Positions 25,654-33,834 of a DNA stretch of 64,000 nucleotides are shown here, piece by piece. The DNA is from Pseudomonadota bacterium. GTDB lineage: Bacteria; Pseudomonadota; Gammaproteobacteria; Xanthomonadales; Xanthomonadaceae. The notes below the pieces were generated by a model that was not told the DNA's origin, made no database searches, and worked only from the letters and a program-made list of their open reading frames with translations. Each line of letters starts with the position of its first letter. Position 1 is the first letter of the stretch. Where the stretch lies: assembly GCA_023388715.1 (NCBI GenBank), contig JAEWFT010000035.1:1-64000 (forward strand), given 5' to 3'. Both the position numbers and the translations under genes were made by a program.

Positions 25654-26983
25654 GCCGGCACGGCGGGCGGCGCCGCGGGGCCGCCGGCGCCTGCGCACCC
25701 GCATCATCGTCTCCTTCGCGCTGCTCGGGTTCGGGCTGACCGCGCTGTTCGCGGCAGCGATGCTCAACCTGCGCAACCGGCTGGAGAACCAGCTGATCGA
25801 GAACACCCTGCAGCGCGAGGTCGCCAGCCTCGTCGAGCAGGTGGAGACGCGGCCCGCGGAACAGCCGTACTTCCTGATGTTCGATGCGCGCACCTTCAGC
25901 GACGAGAACGCGTACCGGATCAATCCGCTGTACCGCAACCTCGGCAGCGGCGTGCACGAGGTGCGGGAACAGGATGCCGATGGCGTGATGCAGGTGTACA
26001 AGGTCGCCGTGCGCCGCGGGCGCAGCGTCGATGGCAAGCCGTTCACCAGCCTGGTCCGCTACAACGTCACCGGGGCATCGGCGACCTCCGACCTGCTGAC
26101 CAAGCTGCTCCTGGGCGCGGTGCCGGTGTTCACGCTGTTCGCGCTGTTGCTGGGCTGGTGGTCGGCGTCGCGGGTGATGGCGCCGGTGTCGGAGCTGGCG
26201 CGGCGACTGCGGCGCTCCGGCGCCAGTTCCGATCCGGAGGCGCTGGCGCCGCTGTTCCCGCCCGACGAGGTCGGCGAGCTGGCCAAGGCGCTGGACGACT
26301 ACGCCGGGCGGTTGACCGAGGTGGTCCAGCGCGACCGCGAGTTCAACGCCGATGTCAGCCACGAATTGCGCACGCCGCTGGCGGTCATCCGTGGCGCCGC
26401 CGAGCTGATGCTGGCGCGGCCGGACCTCGACGAGCGCACGCGCACCCGCCTGCAGCGGATCAAGCGCGCCGAGCAGCAATGCACCGACCTGATCAGCGCG
26501 CTGCTGCTGCTGTCGCGCAACGAGCGCGCGGTGGGCCAGTGCGACGTCGCCCGGGTGGCGCAGCAACTGCTGGAAAGCCACCGCGCGCAGCTGGGCGGCA
26601 AGCCGCTGCAGCTGGTGCAGCAGGGCGAGGCCAGCGTCATCCTCGATGCGCCCGAATCCGCGCTTGCGGTCGCGCTGGGCAACCTCATCGGCAACGCGGT
26701 GAAGTACACCCAGAGCGGGGATGTCGTGGTGCGCGTGCATCGCGGGTCGGTGGAGGTCGTGGACTCCGGCCCCGGGCTCAGCGCCGAGGACGCGGCGCAG
26801 CTGTTCCAGCGCGGCTATCGCGGGACCCACGCCGGGCATTCGCAGGGCGGCGGCATTGGCCTGTCGATCGTGCGCCGGCTGTGCGACCTCTACGGCTGGG
26901 ACGTGCAGGTGCGCCCGGGCGAACCGCGCGGCGTGGTGGCGGTGCTGCGGTTCTCGCCGGGACCGGGCGACGCCGCCGCCTGA
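25640..26983 (+). CDS. Two-component sensor histidine kinase
   Basis: 447 aa inner-membrane kinase, cognate of the overlapping regulator. TM1 about 22-44, a small periplasmic sensor of about 105 residues without a recognisable fold, TM2 about 155-173, a HAMP-like linker, H-box FNADVSHELRTPLAVI, N-box NLIGNAVKYT, G1 DSGPGLS and G2 GGGIGLSIV. All catalytic boxes are intact. The signal is unknown. Its stop codon abuts the ilvE stop with no base between. Confidence 0.93.
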   Translation: MPPPEPARRAAPRGRRRLRTRIIVSFALLGFGLTALFAAAMLNLRNRLENQLIENTLQREVASLVEQVETRPAEQPYFLMFDARTFSDENAYRINPLYRNLGSGVHEVREQDADGVMQVYKVAVRRGRSVDGKPFTSLVRYNVTGASATSDLLTKLLLGAVPVFTLFALLLGWWSASRVMAPVSELARRLRRSGASSDPEALAPLFPPDEVGELAKALDDYAGRLTEVVQRDREFNADVSHELRTPLAVIRGAAELMLARPDLDERTRTRLQRIKRAEQQCTDLISALLLLSRNERAVGQCDVARVAQQLLESHRAQLGGKPLQLVQQGEASVILDAPESALAVALGNLIGNAVKYTQSGDVVVRVHRGSVEVVDSGPGLSAEDAAQLFQRGYRGTHAGHSQGGGIGLSIVRRLCDLYGWDVQVRPGEPRGVVAVLRFSPGPGDAAA

Positions 26984-27901
26984 TCAGCCCTCGAGCTTCT
27001 GCAGCCAGCCGTGGCGGTCCGGCGTGCGCCCTTCGAACAGGCCGAAGAACAGGTCCTGCAGCTGGCGGGTCAGCGGCCCGGCCTTGCCGGCGCCGACCTG
27101 GCGGCCATCCACCGAGCGGATCGGGGTGATCTCGGCGGCCGTGCCGCACATGAACAGCTCGTCGCACAGGTACAGGTATTCGCGCGGCAGGTCGCGCTCG
27201 ACCACGGCAATCCCGGCGTCGCGCGCCAGCGTGATGATCGAGTTGCGGGTGATGCCATTGAGCAGGGCGGCGCTGACCGGCGTGGTGTGCAGGGCACCGT
27301 CGAACACCAGGAACAGGTTTTCGCCCGCGCCTTCGCTCAGTAGCCCGGTGGAGGCCAGCGCGATGCCTTCGCCAAAGCCGAGCCGGCGTGCCTCGCGCGC
27401 GACCAGGGTGCCCGACAGGTAATTGCCGCCGGCCTTGGCACCGGCCGGGATCGTGTTCGGTGCGAACCGCTGCCAGCTCGACACGCAGGCGTCGATGCCG
27501 TTCTCCAGCGCCTCGGCGCCGAGGTACTGGCCCATCTTCCAGGTCGCCACGGCGACGTCCACGGGGGTCTCCGCGGAGAGCCCGAAGCCGCCCAGGCCGC
27601 GATAGGCCACGGGGCGCAGGTAATCGGTCTTGCCGTCGTTGGCGCGCACCACCTCGTGGCAGGCCGCGTTGATCTGCTCCAGCGAGTAGGGGATGTCGAT
27701 CTCGTGGATCTTGGCCGACTGGAACAGCCGCCGGTTGTGGTCGTCGAGGCGGAAGATCACCGGCCCATCCGGCGTGGCATAGCAGCGGATGCCCTCGAAC
27801 ACCGACGAGCCGTAGTGCAGCGCGTGCGACATCACGTGGGTGGTGGCCTCGGCCCAGGGCTTGATCGTGCCGTTGTGCCAGATCCATTGCGGGTACTGCA
27901 T
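26984..27901 (-). CDS. ilvE: Branched-chain amino acid aminotransferase
   Basis: PLP fold type IV transaminase, last step of Val, Ile and Leu synthesis. 305 aa. Matches IlvE closely: WHNG...VMSHALHYGSSVFEGIRCY, RPVAYRG, PLP lysine in AKAGGNYLS, and the signature EGAGENLFLVFDGALHTTP with LCDELFMCGTAAEI. Starts at 27910 (GTG), 27907 and 27901 are possible; 27901 is preferred because AAGG lies 8 nt before it. Convergent with the histidine kinase, zero spacing. Confidence 0.94.
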   Translation of the reverse strand: MQYPQWIWHNGTIKPWAEATTHVMSHALHYGSSVFEGIRCYATPDGPVIFRLDDHNRRLFQSAKIHEIDIPYSLEQINAACHEVVRANDGKTDYLRPVAYRGLGGFGLSAETPVDVAVATWKMGQYLGAEALENGIDACVSSWQRFAPNTIPAGAKAGGNYLSGTLVAREARRLGFGEGIALASTGLLSEGAGENLFLVFDGALHTTPVSAALLNGITRNSIITLARDAGIAVVERDLPREYLYLCDELFMCGTAAEITPIRSVDGRQVGAGKAGPLTRQLQDLFFGLFEGRTPDRHGWLQKLEG

Positions 27902-27982
27902 CGCCATCACCTTGGGTCGCCTTCGTGATGGTTGATTTTGCCCGAACGCCGGCGCCGTTGCCTCAGGGCAGCGCCTGGCCCG

Positions 27983-28558
27983 TCACAGGCTGATCCAAAG
28001 GCATCCCATGCGCCTGCGCAACCCGAACATCACCCGCGAGGGCGTCCGTCCGTCGGACAGCACCTGTTCCACCCGCAGTCCGACCAGCCGGGGCGGGGAC
28101 GCGGGCTTGCTGATCACCTCGCCAGTAACCGGGTCGAATTCCGTGATGTCGTAGCCGAGCGCATTGGCGCCTCCGGCGTACATCGGCTGCACGTCGACCA
28201 GCGTGCGCGAGGCGATGACCTGCAGGCGGTCCATCAGCCGATAGGCGTTCGTCGTCGACATCCCGGCCCAGTCGTACAGGCCCGCCACCTGGTTGACGTC
28301 GCCCGAGTTGAGTGCGCTACCGAGTTCATAGCCAAGGTCGGTGACGTTGCGGGCGCAGGCGGGCCTGCGGTATGCGCGATACAGGCTGCCCGTGGCAGGC
28401 GCGAGGTTGCGCTCCACCGCACCGATGTCCTCGCACTTGCGGTCGGTATACACCAGGGTGCCGTCGCTCGCGCTGCAGCGGCGCACCTGCGCACCTGCAG
28501 GCGCATGGGGAAACGCTAACAACAGCGCCAACAACAGGAGGGGGAGCGGGTGCGGCAT
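27983..28558 (-). CDS. Exported paralogous protein A (DUF4124-like N-terminus)
   Basis: 191 aa. Signal peptide rich in Leu, then VRRCSASDGTLVYTDRKCEDIG, which resembles the short DUF4124 domain (aromatic/Cys-bearing beta hairpin), followed by an alpha-helical part with DVNQVAGLYDWAGM and a C-terminal beta-like segment ending GCLWISL. It is clearly related to the neighbour upstream (28600-29259): Cys positions, DVNxVA...DWAGM and overall order agree. The start is 6 nt after TAAGCT, so possibly leaderless. Function unknown. Confidence 0.75.
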   Translation of the reverse strand: MPHPLPLLLLALLLAFPHAPAGAQVRRCSASDGTLVYTDRKCEDIGAVERNLAPATGSLYRAYRRPACARNVTDLGYELGSALNSGDVNQVAGLYDWAGMSTTNAYRLMDRLQVIASRTLVDVQPMYAGGANALGYDITEFDPVTGEVISKPASPPRLVGLRVEQVLSDGRTPSRVMFGLRRRMGCLWISL

Positions 28559-28564
28559 CCGCCC

Positions 28565-28570
28565 AGCTTA
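28565..28570 (-). promoter_or_regulatory. Candidate leaderless -10 box of paralogue A
   Basis: Minus-strand TAAGCT, six bases (GGGCGG), then the ATG at 28558. It lies in the 41-bp gap between the two paralogues. Confidence 0.4.
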
Positions 28571-28599
28571 GGCGGCGCGTCGCCGCGCGCAAAGTACCG

Positions 28600-29259
28600 T
28601 CAGCCGTAGCGCAGGAAATAGCAGCCCTGGTGGCGGGTGACACGGAAATCGTCGACCGTGGTCGCGTTTCCGGCGGAGGCGAGGGTGAGCTGCATCATCC
28701 CGCCGGCGTCGGGAACCGACGTCCCAAGGCCAATGCTGGCCTCGAAATAGTCGGCATCCACCACTTGCTGCGAGGCCGACATCCGCTCCAGCTGGCGCAT
28801 GATCTGCTGGGCCTGGTCGTTGCGCATGCCGGCCCAGTCGAAGCTTTCGGCGACGCGGTTGACATCGCGGGCGGCCATCGACGCCTGCAGGTCGACCGCT
28901 AGCTGCTCGGGCGAAGCCGCGCAGCCGCTTGTGACCGGCCGACGCACCGGCACCACGTTGCCGACGATGCGATCCGCATCCAGCTCGGCAAGCGCAGCTT
29001 CCGGATCCTGGCCGTTCTGTTCCGCGGTCATGCGCACTTCGCGGCGCTGGTCCGACTTGATCCGGTTCAGGACGTCAGCATCCATGGGCACCGAGCTGCC
29101 GCCGAAGCTTGCGCATGACTTGTTGGTGTACATGCGGGTGCCGTCCGGCATCTCGCAGCGCAGTACGCTGGCGGTGGCGAATGCATTGCGCGGCATCGCG
29201 GGAAGCACGGCGATGGCGACGGCGGCGGCGAGGGAGGCAGAGGCAAGCAGGGCGCGCAT
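28600..29259 (-). CDS. Exported paralogous protein B (DUF4124-like N-terminus)
   Basis: 219 aa. Signal peptide of about 29 residues, VLRCEMPDGTRMYTNKSCASFG (DUF4124-like), a charged linker, then GCAASPEQLAVDLQASMAARDVNRVAESFDWAGM, QIMRQLERMSASQQVVD and a C-terminal GCYFLRYG. It aligns over its length with paralogue A 41 bp downstream; B has a longer linker of about 30 residues. Four conserved cysteines suggest disulfides in the periplasm. Function unknown; tandem duplication is evident. Confidence 0.78.
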   Translation of the reverse strand: MRALLASASLAAAVAIAVLPAMPRNAFATASVLRCEMPDGTRMYTNKSCASFGGSSVPMDADVLNRIKSDQRREVRMTAEQNGQDPEAALAELDADRIVGNVVPVRRPVTSGCAASPEQLAVDLQASMAARDVNRVAESFDWAGMRNDQAQQIMRQLERMSASQQVVDADYFEASIGLGTSVPDAGGMMQLTLASAGNATTVDDFRVTRHQGCYFLRYG

Positions 29260-29357
29260 GGCGGTGGTTCTTTGGCAGCGAGCCGTTCTTGGCTCGCGGC
29301 TAGGTTCGCCGCCGCACGGTCAAGGCACCGTCGCAAATCGCCCAACCCGCGCTGAAC

Positions 29358-30191
29358 TCACGCCATTTTCGCAAGCACGTTCAGAGAGGGTTTTGCAAGA
29401 TTAAGCGTGTAGAAATGCAGCGCGGGGGCACCGCCCGCCACCAGGCGCTCGCACATGCTGGCGACGACGTCCGCCGCGAACGCGCGGATGCTCGCGGCAT
29501 CGTCGCCGTACGCACGCATGCGCTGCGACACCCAGCGCGGGATCTCGGCGCCACAGCTTTCCGAGAAGCGCCGCAGCTGGCTGAAGTTCGAGATCGGCAT
29601 GATGCCCGGGACGATCGGGATGTCGATCCCGAGCGCGCGCGCATCGTCGACGAACCGGAAATAGGCGTCGGTGTTGTAGAAGTACTGGGTGATCGCCACG
29701 TTGGCGCCGGCGTCGACCTTGCGCTTGAAGTTGCGCAGGTCAGCCAGCGCGTCGGGTGCCTGCGGATGGGTTTCCGGGTAGGCGCCCACCGCGATGCGGA
29801 AATGCTCGCCGTGCTCGGCGCGCACCAGTGCGATCAGGTCGGAGGCGTATTGCAGCTCACCGGCATTGCCCATGCCCGAGGGCAGGTCGCCCCGCAGCGC
29901 GACCAGCTTGCGGCAGCCAAGCGCGCGGTACAGGCGCAACAGCTCGCGCAGTTCCTCGCGGGTGCCGCCGACGCAGGAGATGTGCGGCACCGCTTCCAGC
30001 CCGTGCGACTGCCGCAGGTGGCGCACCGTTTCCGAGGTGTAGGCCAGGGTGGAGCCGCCCGCGCCAAAGGTGCAGGACACGTACTCCGGCGCATGCGCCT
30101 TCAGCCTCTCGACGCTGCGGTCGAGCTGCGCGCGCTGCTCGTCGGTCTTGGGCGGGTAAAACTCGAACGAAACAGGAACGCCGATCGCCAT
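29358..30191 (-). CDS. metF: Methylenetetrahydrofolate reductase
   Basis: Reduces 5,10-methylene-THF to 5-methyl-THF for methionine synthesis. 277 aa FAD TIM barrel. Conserved SFEFYPPKT with the catalytic Glu, VSCTFGAGGST, ALRGDLP, ANVAITQYFYN with the substrate Gln, and PGIMPISNFSQLRRF. GGAG precedes the ATG. It lies 73 bp downstream of ahcY, separated by a hairpin-T4 structure, so expression is probably partly coupled to ahcY. Confidence 0.96.
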   Translation of the reverse strand: MAIGVPVSFEFYPPKTDEQRAQLDRSVERLKAHAPEYVSCTFGAGGSTLAYTSETVRHLRQSHGLEAVPHISCVGGTREELRELLRLYRALGCRKLVALRGDLPSGMGNAGELQYASDLIALVRAEHGEHFRIAVGAYPETHPQAPDALADLRNFKRKVDAGANVAITQYFYNTDAYFRFVDDARALGIDIPIVPGIMPISNFSQLRRFSESCGAEIPRWVSQRMRAYGDDAASIRAFAADVVASMCERLVAGGAPALHFYTLNLAKPSLNVLAKMA

Positions 30192-30221
30192 GCTCGACTC
30201 CGTGGAACGGCCGCTTGCAGG

Positions 30222-30251
30222 AAAACCGCCCCGCGCAGGGGCGCGGGGCGG
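30222..30251 (-). terminator. Hairpin-T4 between ahcY and metF
   Basis: Minus strand: CCGCCCCGCG / CGCGGGGCGG, a 10-bp GC stem with a 6-nt loop, directly followed by TTTT. It lies 13 bp after the ahcY stop and could end or attenuate transcription before metF. Confidence 0.7.
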
Positions 30252-30264
30252 GCGTCAGCACACC

Positions 30265-31707
30265 TCAGTAGCGGTAATGCTCCGGCTTGTACGGGCCGTT
30301 CAGTGGCACGCCAAGGTAGGCGGCCTGCTCGGGCGTCAGCCTGGTCAGCTTCACCCCGATCTTCTCCAGGTGCAGGCGCGCGACTTCCTCGTCGAGCTTC
30401 TTCGGCAGGATGTAGACCTTCGGCTCGTAGAAATCCTTGTTCGCCCACAGGTCGATCTGCGCAAGGGTCTGGTTGGAGAACGAGTTCGACATCACGAAGC
30501 TCGGGTGGCCGGTGGCGCAGCCCAGGTTCACCAGCCGGCCTTCGGCCAGCAGGAAGATCGAGTTGCCGCCGTCGAAGGTGAACTTGTCGACCTGCGGCTT
30601 GATGTTGGTCCGGGTCGCGCCGCTGGCATACAGCGCATCGACCTGGATCTCGTTGTCGAAGTGGCCGATGTTGCAGACGATCGCCTGGTCCTTCATCGCC
30701 CGCATGTGGTCGCGCGTGATCACGTCCTTGTTGCCGGTGGTGGTGACGTAGATGTCGCCGGTGCCGAGGGTGTCCTCGACCGGGGCCACCTCGAAGCCTT
30801 CCATCGCCGCCTGCAGCGCGCAGATCGGGTCGATCTCGGTGACGATCACGCGCGCGCCGTAGGCGCGTAGCGAGGCGGCCGAACCCTTGCCGACATCGCC
30901 GTAGCCGCAGACCACCGCGACCTTGCCGGCCAGCATGACGTCCAGCGCGCGCTTGAGGCCGTCGGCCAGCGACTCGCGGCAGCCGTACAGGTTGTCGAAC
31001 TTGGACTTGGTGACCGAGTCGTTGACGTTGATCGCCGGCACCAGCAGCTTGCCGTCCTGCGCCAGCTGGTAGAGGCGGTGGACGCCGGTGGTGGTCTCCT
31101 CGGAGACGCCCTTCCAGTCGGCGACCACGCGCGCCCAGTAGCCCGGGCGCTCCTTGGCGACGCGCTTGAGCAGGTTCTTGATCACCTGCTCCTCGTGGTT
31201 GCCGGACGCGGTGTCGACCCAGTCGCTGCCCTGCTCGAGCTCGAGGCCCTTGTGGATCAGCAGGGTGACGTCGCCGCCGTCGTCCACCACCAGCTCGGGG
31301 CCGGTGAGCGTGCCGTCGGGCAGGGTGAAGGTCAGCGCGTCCAGCGTGCAGTCCCAGTATTCCTCCAGCGTCTCGCCCTTCCACGCGAACACGGGGGTGC
31401 CGGTGGCGGCGATCGCGGCGGCGGCATGGTCCTGGGTGCTGAAGATGTTGCAGGACGCCCAGCGCACGTCGGCGCCGATGTCCTTCAGGGTCTCGATCAG
31501 CACCGCGGTCTGGATGGTCATGTGCAGCGAGCCGGTCACGCGCACGCCCTTGAGCGGCGCCTGCGGGGCGTACTTGCGGCGGATGGACATCAAGCCGGGC
31601 ATCTCGTGCTCGGCGATGTCGATCTCCTTGCGGCCCCAATCGGCCAGGGAGATGTCGGCGACCTTGTAGTCGCCTTCGGTGGAGAAGGTCTTGAGCTGGG
31701 CGTTCAT
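30265..31707 (-). CDS. ahcY: S-adenosylhomocysteinase
   Basis: Hydrolyses S-adenosylhomocysteine to adenosine and homocysteine, relieving product inhibition of methyltransferases. 480 aa, the long bacterial/eukaryotic form. Conserved WASCNIFSTQDHAAAAI, NVNDSVTKSKFDNLYG, the NAD-binding VCGYGDVGKGSA, GHFDNEI and C-terminal KPEHYRY with the NAD-contacting Lys/Tyr tail. Preceded by an SAH riboswitch, so SAH build-up should raise its expression. Downstream neighbour metF feeds the same cycle. Confidence 0.97.
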   Translation of the reverse strand: MNAQLKTFSTEGDYKVADISLADWGRKEIDIAEHEMPGLMSIRRKYAPQAPLKGVRVTGSLHMTIQTAVLIETLKDIGADVRWASCNIFSTQDHAAAAIAATGTPVFAWKGETLEEYWDCTLDALTFTLPDGTLTGPELVVDDGGDVTLLIHKGLELEQGSDWVDTASGNHEEQVIKNLLKRVAKERPGYWARVVADWKGVSEETTTGVHRLYQLAQDGKLLVPAINVNDSVTKSKFDNLYGCRESLADGLKRALDVMLAGKVAVVCGYGDVGKGSAASLRAYGARVIVTEIDPICALQAAMEGFEVAPVEDTLGTGDIYVTTTGNKDVITRDHMRAMKDQAIVCNIGHFDNEIQVDALYASGATRTNIKPQVDKFTFDGGNSIFLLAEGRLVNLGCATGHPSFVMSNSFSNQTLAQIDLWANKDFYEPKVYILPKKLDEEVARLHLEKIGVKLTRLTPEQAAYLGVPLNGPYKPEHYRY

Positions 31708-31740
31708 GTCGGTGCTTCCGTGGTCGAAGTGATTCGGTCA

Positions 31741-31820
31741 CGGGCGCCGTTGTTGACATCGCCGAGCCTGGTCGCGGTGGAGTCGGGTGACTCGCGCGAT
31801 CGCAGCGCCCCTCGGCGGGT
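31741..31820 (-). promoter_or_regulatory. S-adenosylhomocysteine (SAH) riboswitch
   Basis: Minus-strand leader of ahcY matches the SAH riboswitch core: CCGAG (31815-31811) and GGGCGCTGCG (31810-31801); the P2 hairpin with TCGCG/CGCGA and GAGTC/GACTC; CCAGGCTCGG (31771-31762) pairing back as P1; then AACGGCGCCC (31751-31742), whose GGCGCCC forms the pseudoknot with the early GGGCGC. The element begins about 10 nt after a TATACT box and ends 34 nt before the ahcY ATG. Known members activate ahcY when SAH is bound. Confidence 0.88.
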
Positions 31821-31824
31821 GATC

Positions 31825-31830
31825 AGTATA
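31825..31830 (-). promoter_or_regulatory. -10 box of ahcY
   Basis: Minus-strand TATACT, placed so that transcription starts at the 5' edge of the riboswitch. The -35 is weak. Confidence 0.6.
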
Positions 31831-31877
31831 TCGCACCATCGCGATGAATGGATGCACCGCCCTGAACGCGGGGAAAT

Positions 31878-33749
31878 TCAGCCGTCCAGCGCTTCCCAAC
31901 GTGCATAGGCGGCGTCCAGCTCGTGCTGCGCCGCCACCAGCGCGGCATTGGCGCGCTGCTGGTCCGCCGGCTCCTGCCGGTAGAACGCCGGATCCTGCAT
32001 GCCCGCGGTGCGCGCCGCGACGTCGGCCTCCAGCTGTTCGATGCGCGCCGGCAACAACTCCAGCTCGCGCTGGTCCTTGTAGCTGAGCTTCTTCCTCGCG
32101 GGCGCCGGCAATGGCTCCGCAGACGCGGCCGCGACGGCCGGCGCGAGGGGGAAGGACTGCGCGGCGGGTGGCGCGCCGGGGCGCTGCCGCAGCCAGTCGC
32201 TGTAGCCGCCCACGTAGTCGCCGAGGCGCCCATCGCCTTCCAGCGCCAGCGTGCTGGTGACCACGTTGTCGAGGAAATCGCGGTCGTGGCTGACCAGCAG
32301 CAGGGTGCCCTGGTAATCCAGCAGCAGTTCCTCCAGCAACTCCAGTGTCTCCACGTCGAGGTCGTTGGTGGGTTCGTCCATCACCAGCAGGTTGGACGGC
32401 TGCGCGAACAGCCGCGCCAGCAGCAGGCGGTTGCGCTCGCCGCCCGACAGGCGGGTGATCGGCGCGCGCGCGCGCTCCGGCGAGAACAGGAACTCCTGCA
32501 GGTAGCCGATGATGTGCTTGCGGCTGCCGTTGATCTCGACGAAGTCGTGGCCGCCGGCCACGTTTTCCAGCGCGCTGCGGGTTTCATCCAGCTGGCTGCG
32601 GTGCTGGTCGAAATAGGCGACCTGCAGGTTGGTGCCCATTGCCACCGTGCCCGCATCGGGAACGAGCTCGCCCAGCAGGATCTTCAGCAGGGTGGACTTG
32701 CCGGAACCATTCGGGCCAATGATGCCGATGCGGTCGCCGCGCAGGATGGTCGTCGAGGCATCGCGCAGGATGCGCTTGTCCCCGAATGCCTGCGACACGC
32801 CGGTCATCTCGATGACCTTCTTGCCCGACGCCTGGCCGCTTGCCGCTTCCATCTTCACCTTGCCGGTGAGCTCGCGGCGCGCGGCGCGCTCGCGGCGCAT
32901 GGCCTTGAGCGCGGTGACGCGGCCTTCGTTGCGGGTGCGACGGGCCTTGATGCCCTGCCGGATCCACACTTCCTCCTGCGCCAGCAGCTTGTCGAACCGC
33001 GCATTTTCCTGCGCCTGCGCGTGCAGGCGTTCCTCGCGGCGGCGCAGGTAGTTGTCGTAGTCGCCGGGCCAGCTGGTGACCTGGCCGCGGTCGATCTCGA
33101 CGATGCGGGTGGCCAGCGCGCGCAGGAAGCTGCGGTCGTGGGTGACGAAGACCAGGCTGCCGGGGAAGCCCTTGAGGAAGCTTTCCAGCCAGTCGATCGC
33201 CTCGATGTCGAGGTGGTTGGTGGGCTCGTCCAGCAGCAGGATGTCGGGCGCGCGCACCAGCGCCTGCGCCAGCAGGACGCGCCGCTTCATGCCGCCCGAC
33301 AGCGATGGGAAATCGACGTCTTCCGGCAGTTCCAGTTTTTCCAGCACCTGCGACACGCGGCGATCCAGGTCCCAGCCGCGGCGCGCCTCGATCTGCGTCT
33401 GCGCCTCCGCCATCGCGTCCATGTCGCCGTCGTGCACTGCATGGTGGTATCGGGCCAGCAGCGCGCCCAGGTCGCCCAGTCCTTCCGCGACGACATCGAA
33501 CACCGATCCCTGCGTGTCATGCGGCACTTCCTGCGCCATCCGCGCCACCACCACCCCGCCCTGCACGCGGACCTCGCCATCGTCCGGGCGGATCTCGCCG
33601 GCCATCAGCCGCATCAGGGTGGACTTGCCGGCGCCATTGCGGCCGACGATGCAGACGCGTTCGCCGGGTTCGATGGTCAGGTCGACGTGGTCGAGCAGCA
33701 GCGGGCCGCCGACGCCATAGTCGACGCGCTGGAAATGGAGGAGGGGCAT
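31878..33749 (-). CDS. uup: ABC-F ATPase Uup
   Basis: 623 aa, two ABC cassettes without membrane domain: Walker A GRNGAGKST and GPNGSGKST, signatures LSGGMKRR and LSGGERNR, Walker B LLLDEPTNHLD and LVMDEPTNDLD. Between them is the ABC-F linker (RREERLHAQAQENARFD), and a C-terminal Lys-rich coiled coil (SYKDQRELELLPARIEQLEADV) typical of Uup. Uup is linked to ribosome/replication-associated functions and transposon excision in E. coli. The start lies 6 nt from TAGAAT, so a leaderless message is likely. Confidence 0.93.
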   Translation of the reverse strand: MPLLHFQRVDYGVGGPLLLDHVDLTIEPGERVCIVGRNGAGKSTLMRLMAGEIRPDDGEVRVQGGVVVARMAQEVPHDTQGSVFDVVAEGLGDLGALLARYHHAVHDGDMDAMAEAQTQIEARRGWDLDRRVSQVLEKLELPEDVDFPSLSGGMKRRVLLAQALVRAPDILLLDEPTNHLDIEAIDWLESFLKGFPGSLVFVTHDRSFLRALATRIVEIDRGQVTSWPGDYDNYLRRREERLHAQAQENARFDKLLAQEEVWIRQGIKARRTRNEGRVTALKAMRRERAARRELTGKVKMEAASGQASGKKVIEMTGVSQAFGDKRILRDASTTILRGDRIGIIGPNGSGKSTLLKILLGELVPDAGTVAMGTNLQVAYFDQHRSQLDETRSALENVAGGHDFVEINGSRKHIIGYLQEFLFSPERARAPITRLSGGERNRLLLARLFAQPSNLLVMDEPTNDLDVETLELLEELLLDYQGTLLLVSHDRDFLDNVVTSTLALEGDGRLGDYVGGYSDWLRQRPGAPPAAQSFPLAPAVAAASAEPLPAPARKKLSYKDQRELELLPARIEQLEADVAARTAGMQDPAFYRQEPADQQRANAALVAAQHELDAAYARWEALDG

Positions 33750-33755
33750 GCGCGC

Positions 33756-33761
33756 ATTCTA
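33756..33761 (-). promoter_or_regulatory. Candidate leaderless -10 box of uup
   Basis: Minus-strand TAGAAT, six bases (GCGCGC), then ATG. No Shine-Dalgarno can fit between promoter and start. Confidence 0.55.
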
Positions 33762-33834
33762 GCGGCGCGGCTTGCGGCCGGTTCGCAGTCGCGTTGGCGT
33801 CATGGCATGCTCGGGCCTCATCCGGAGGACCACG

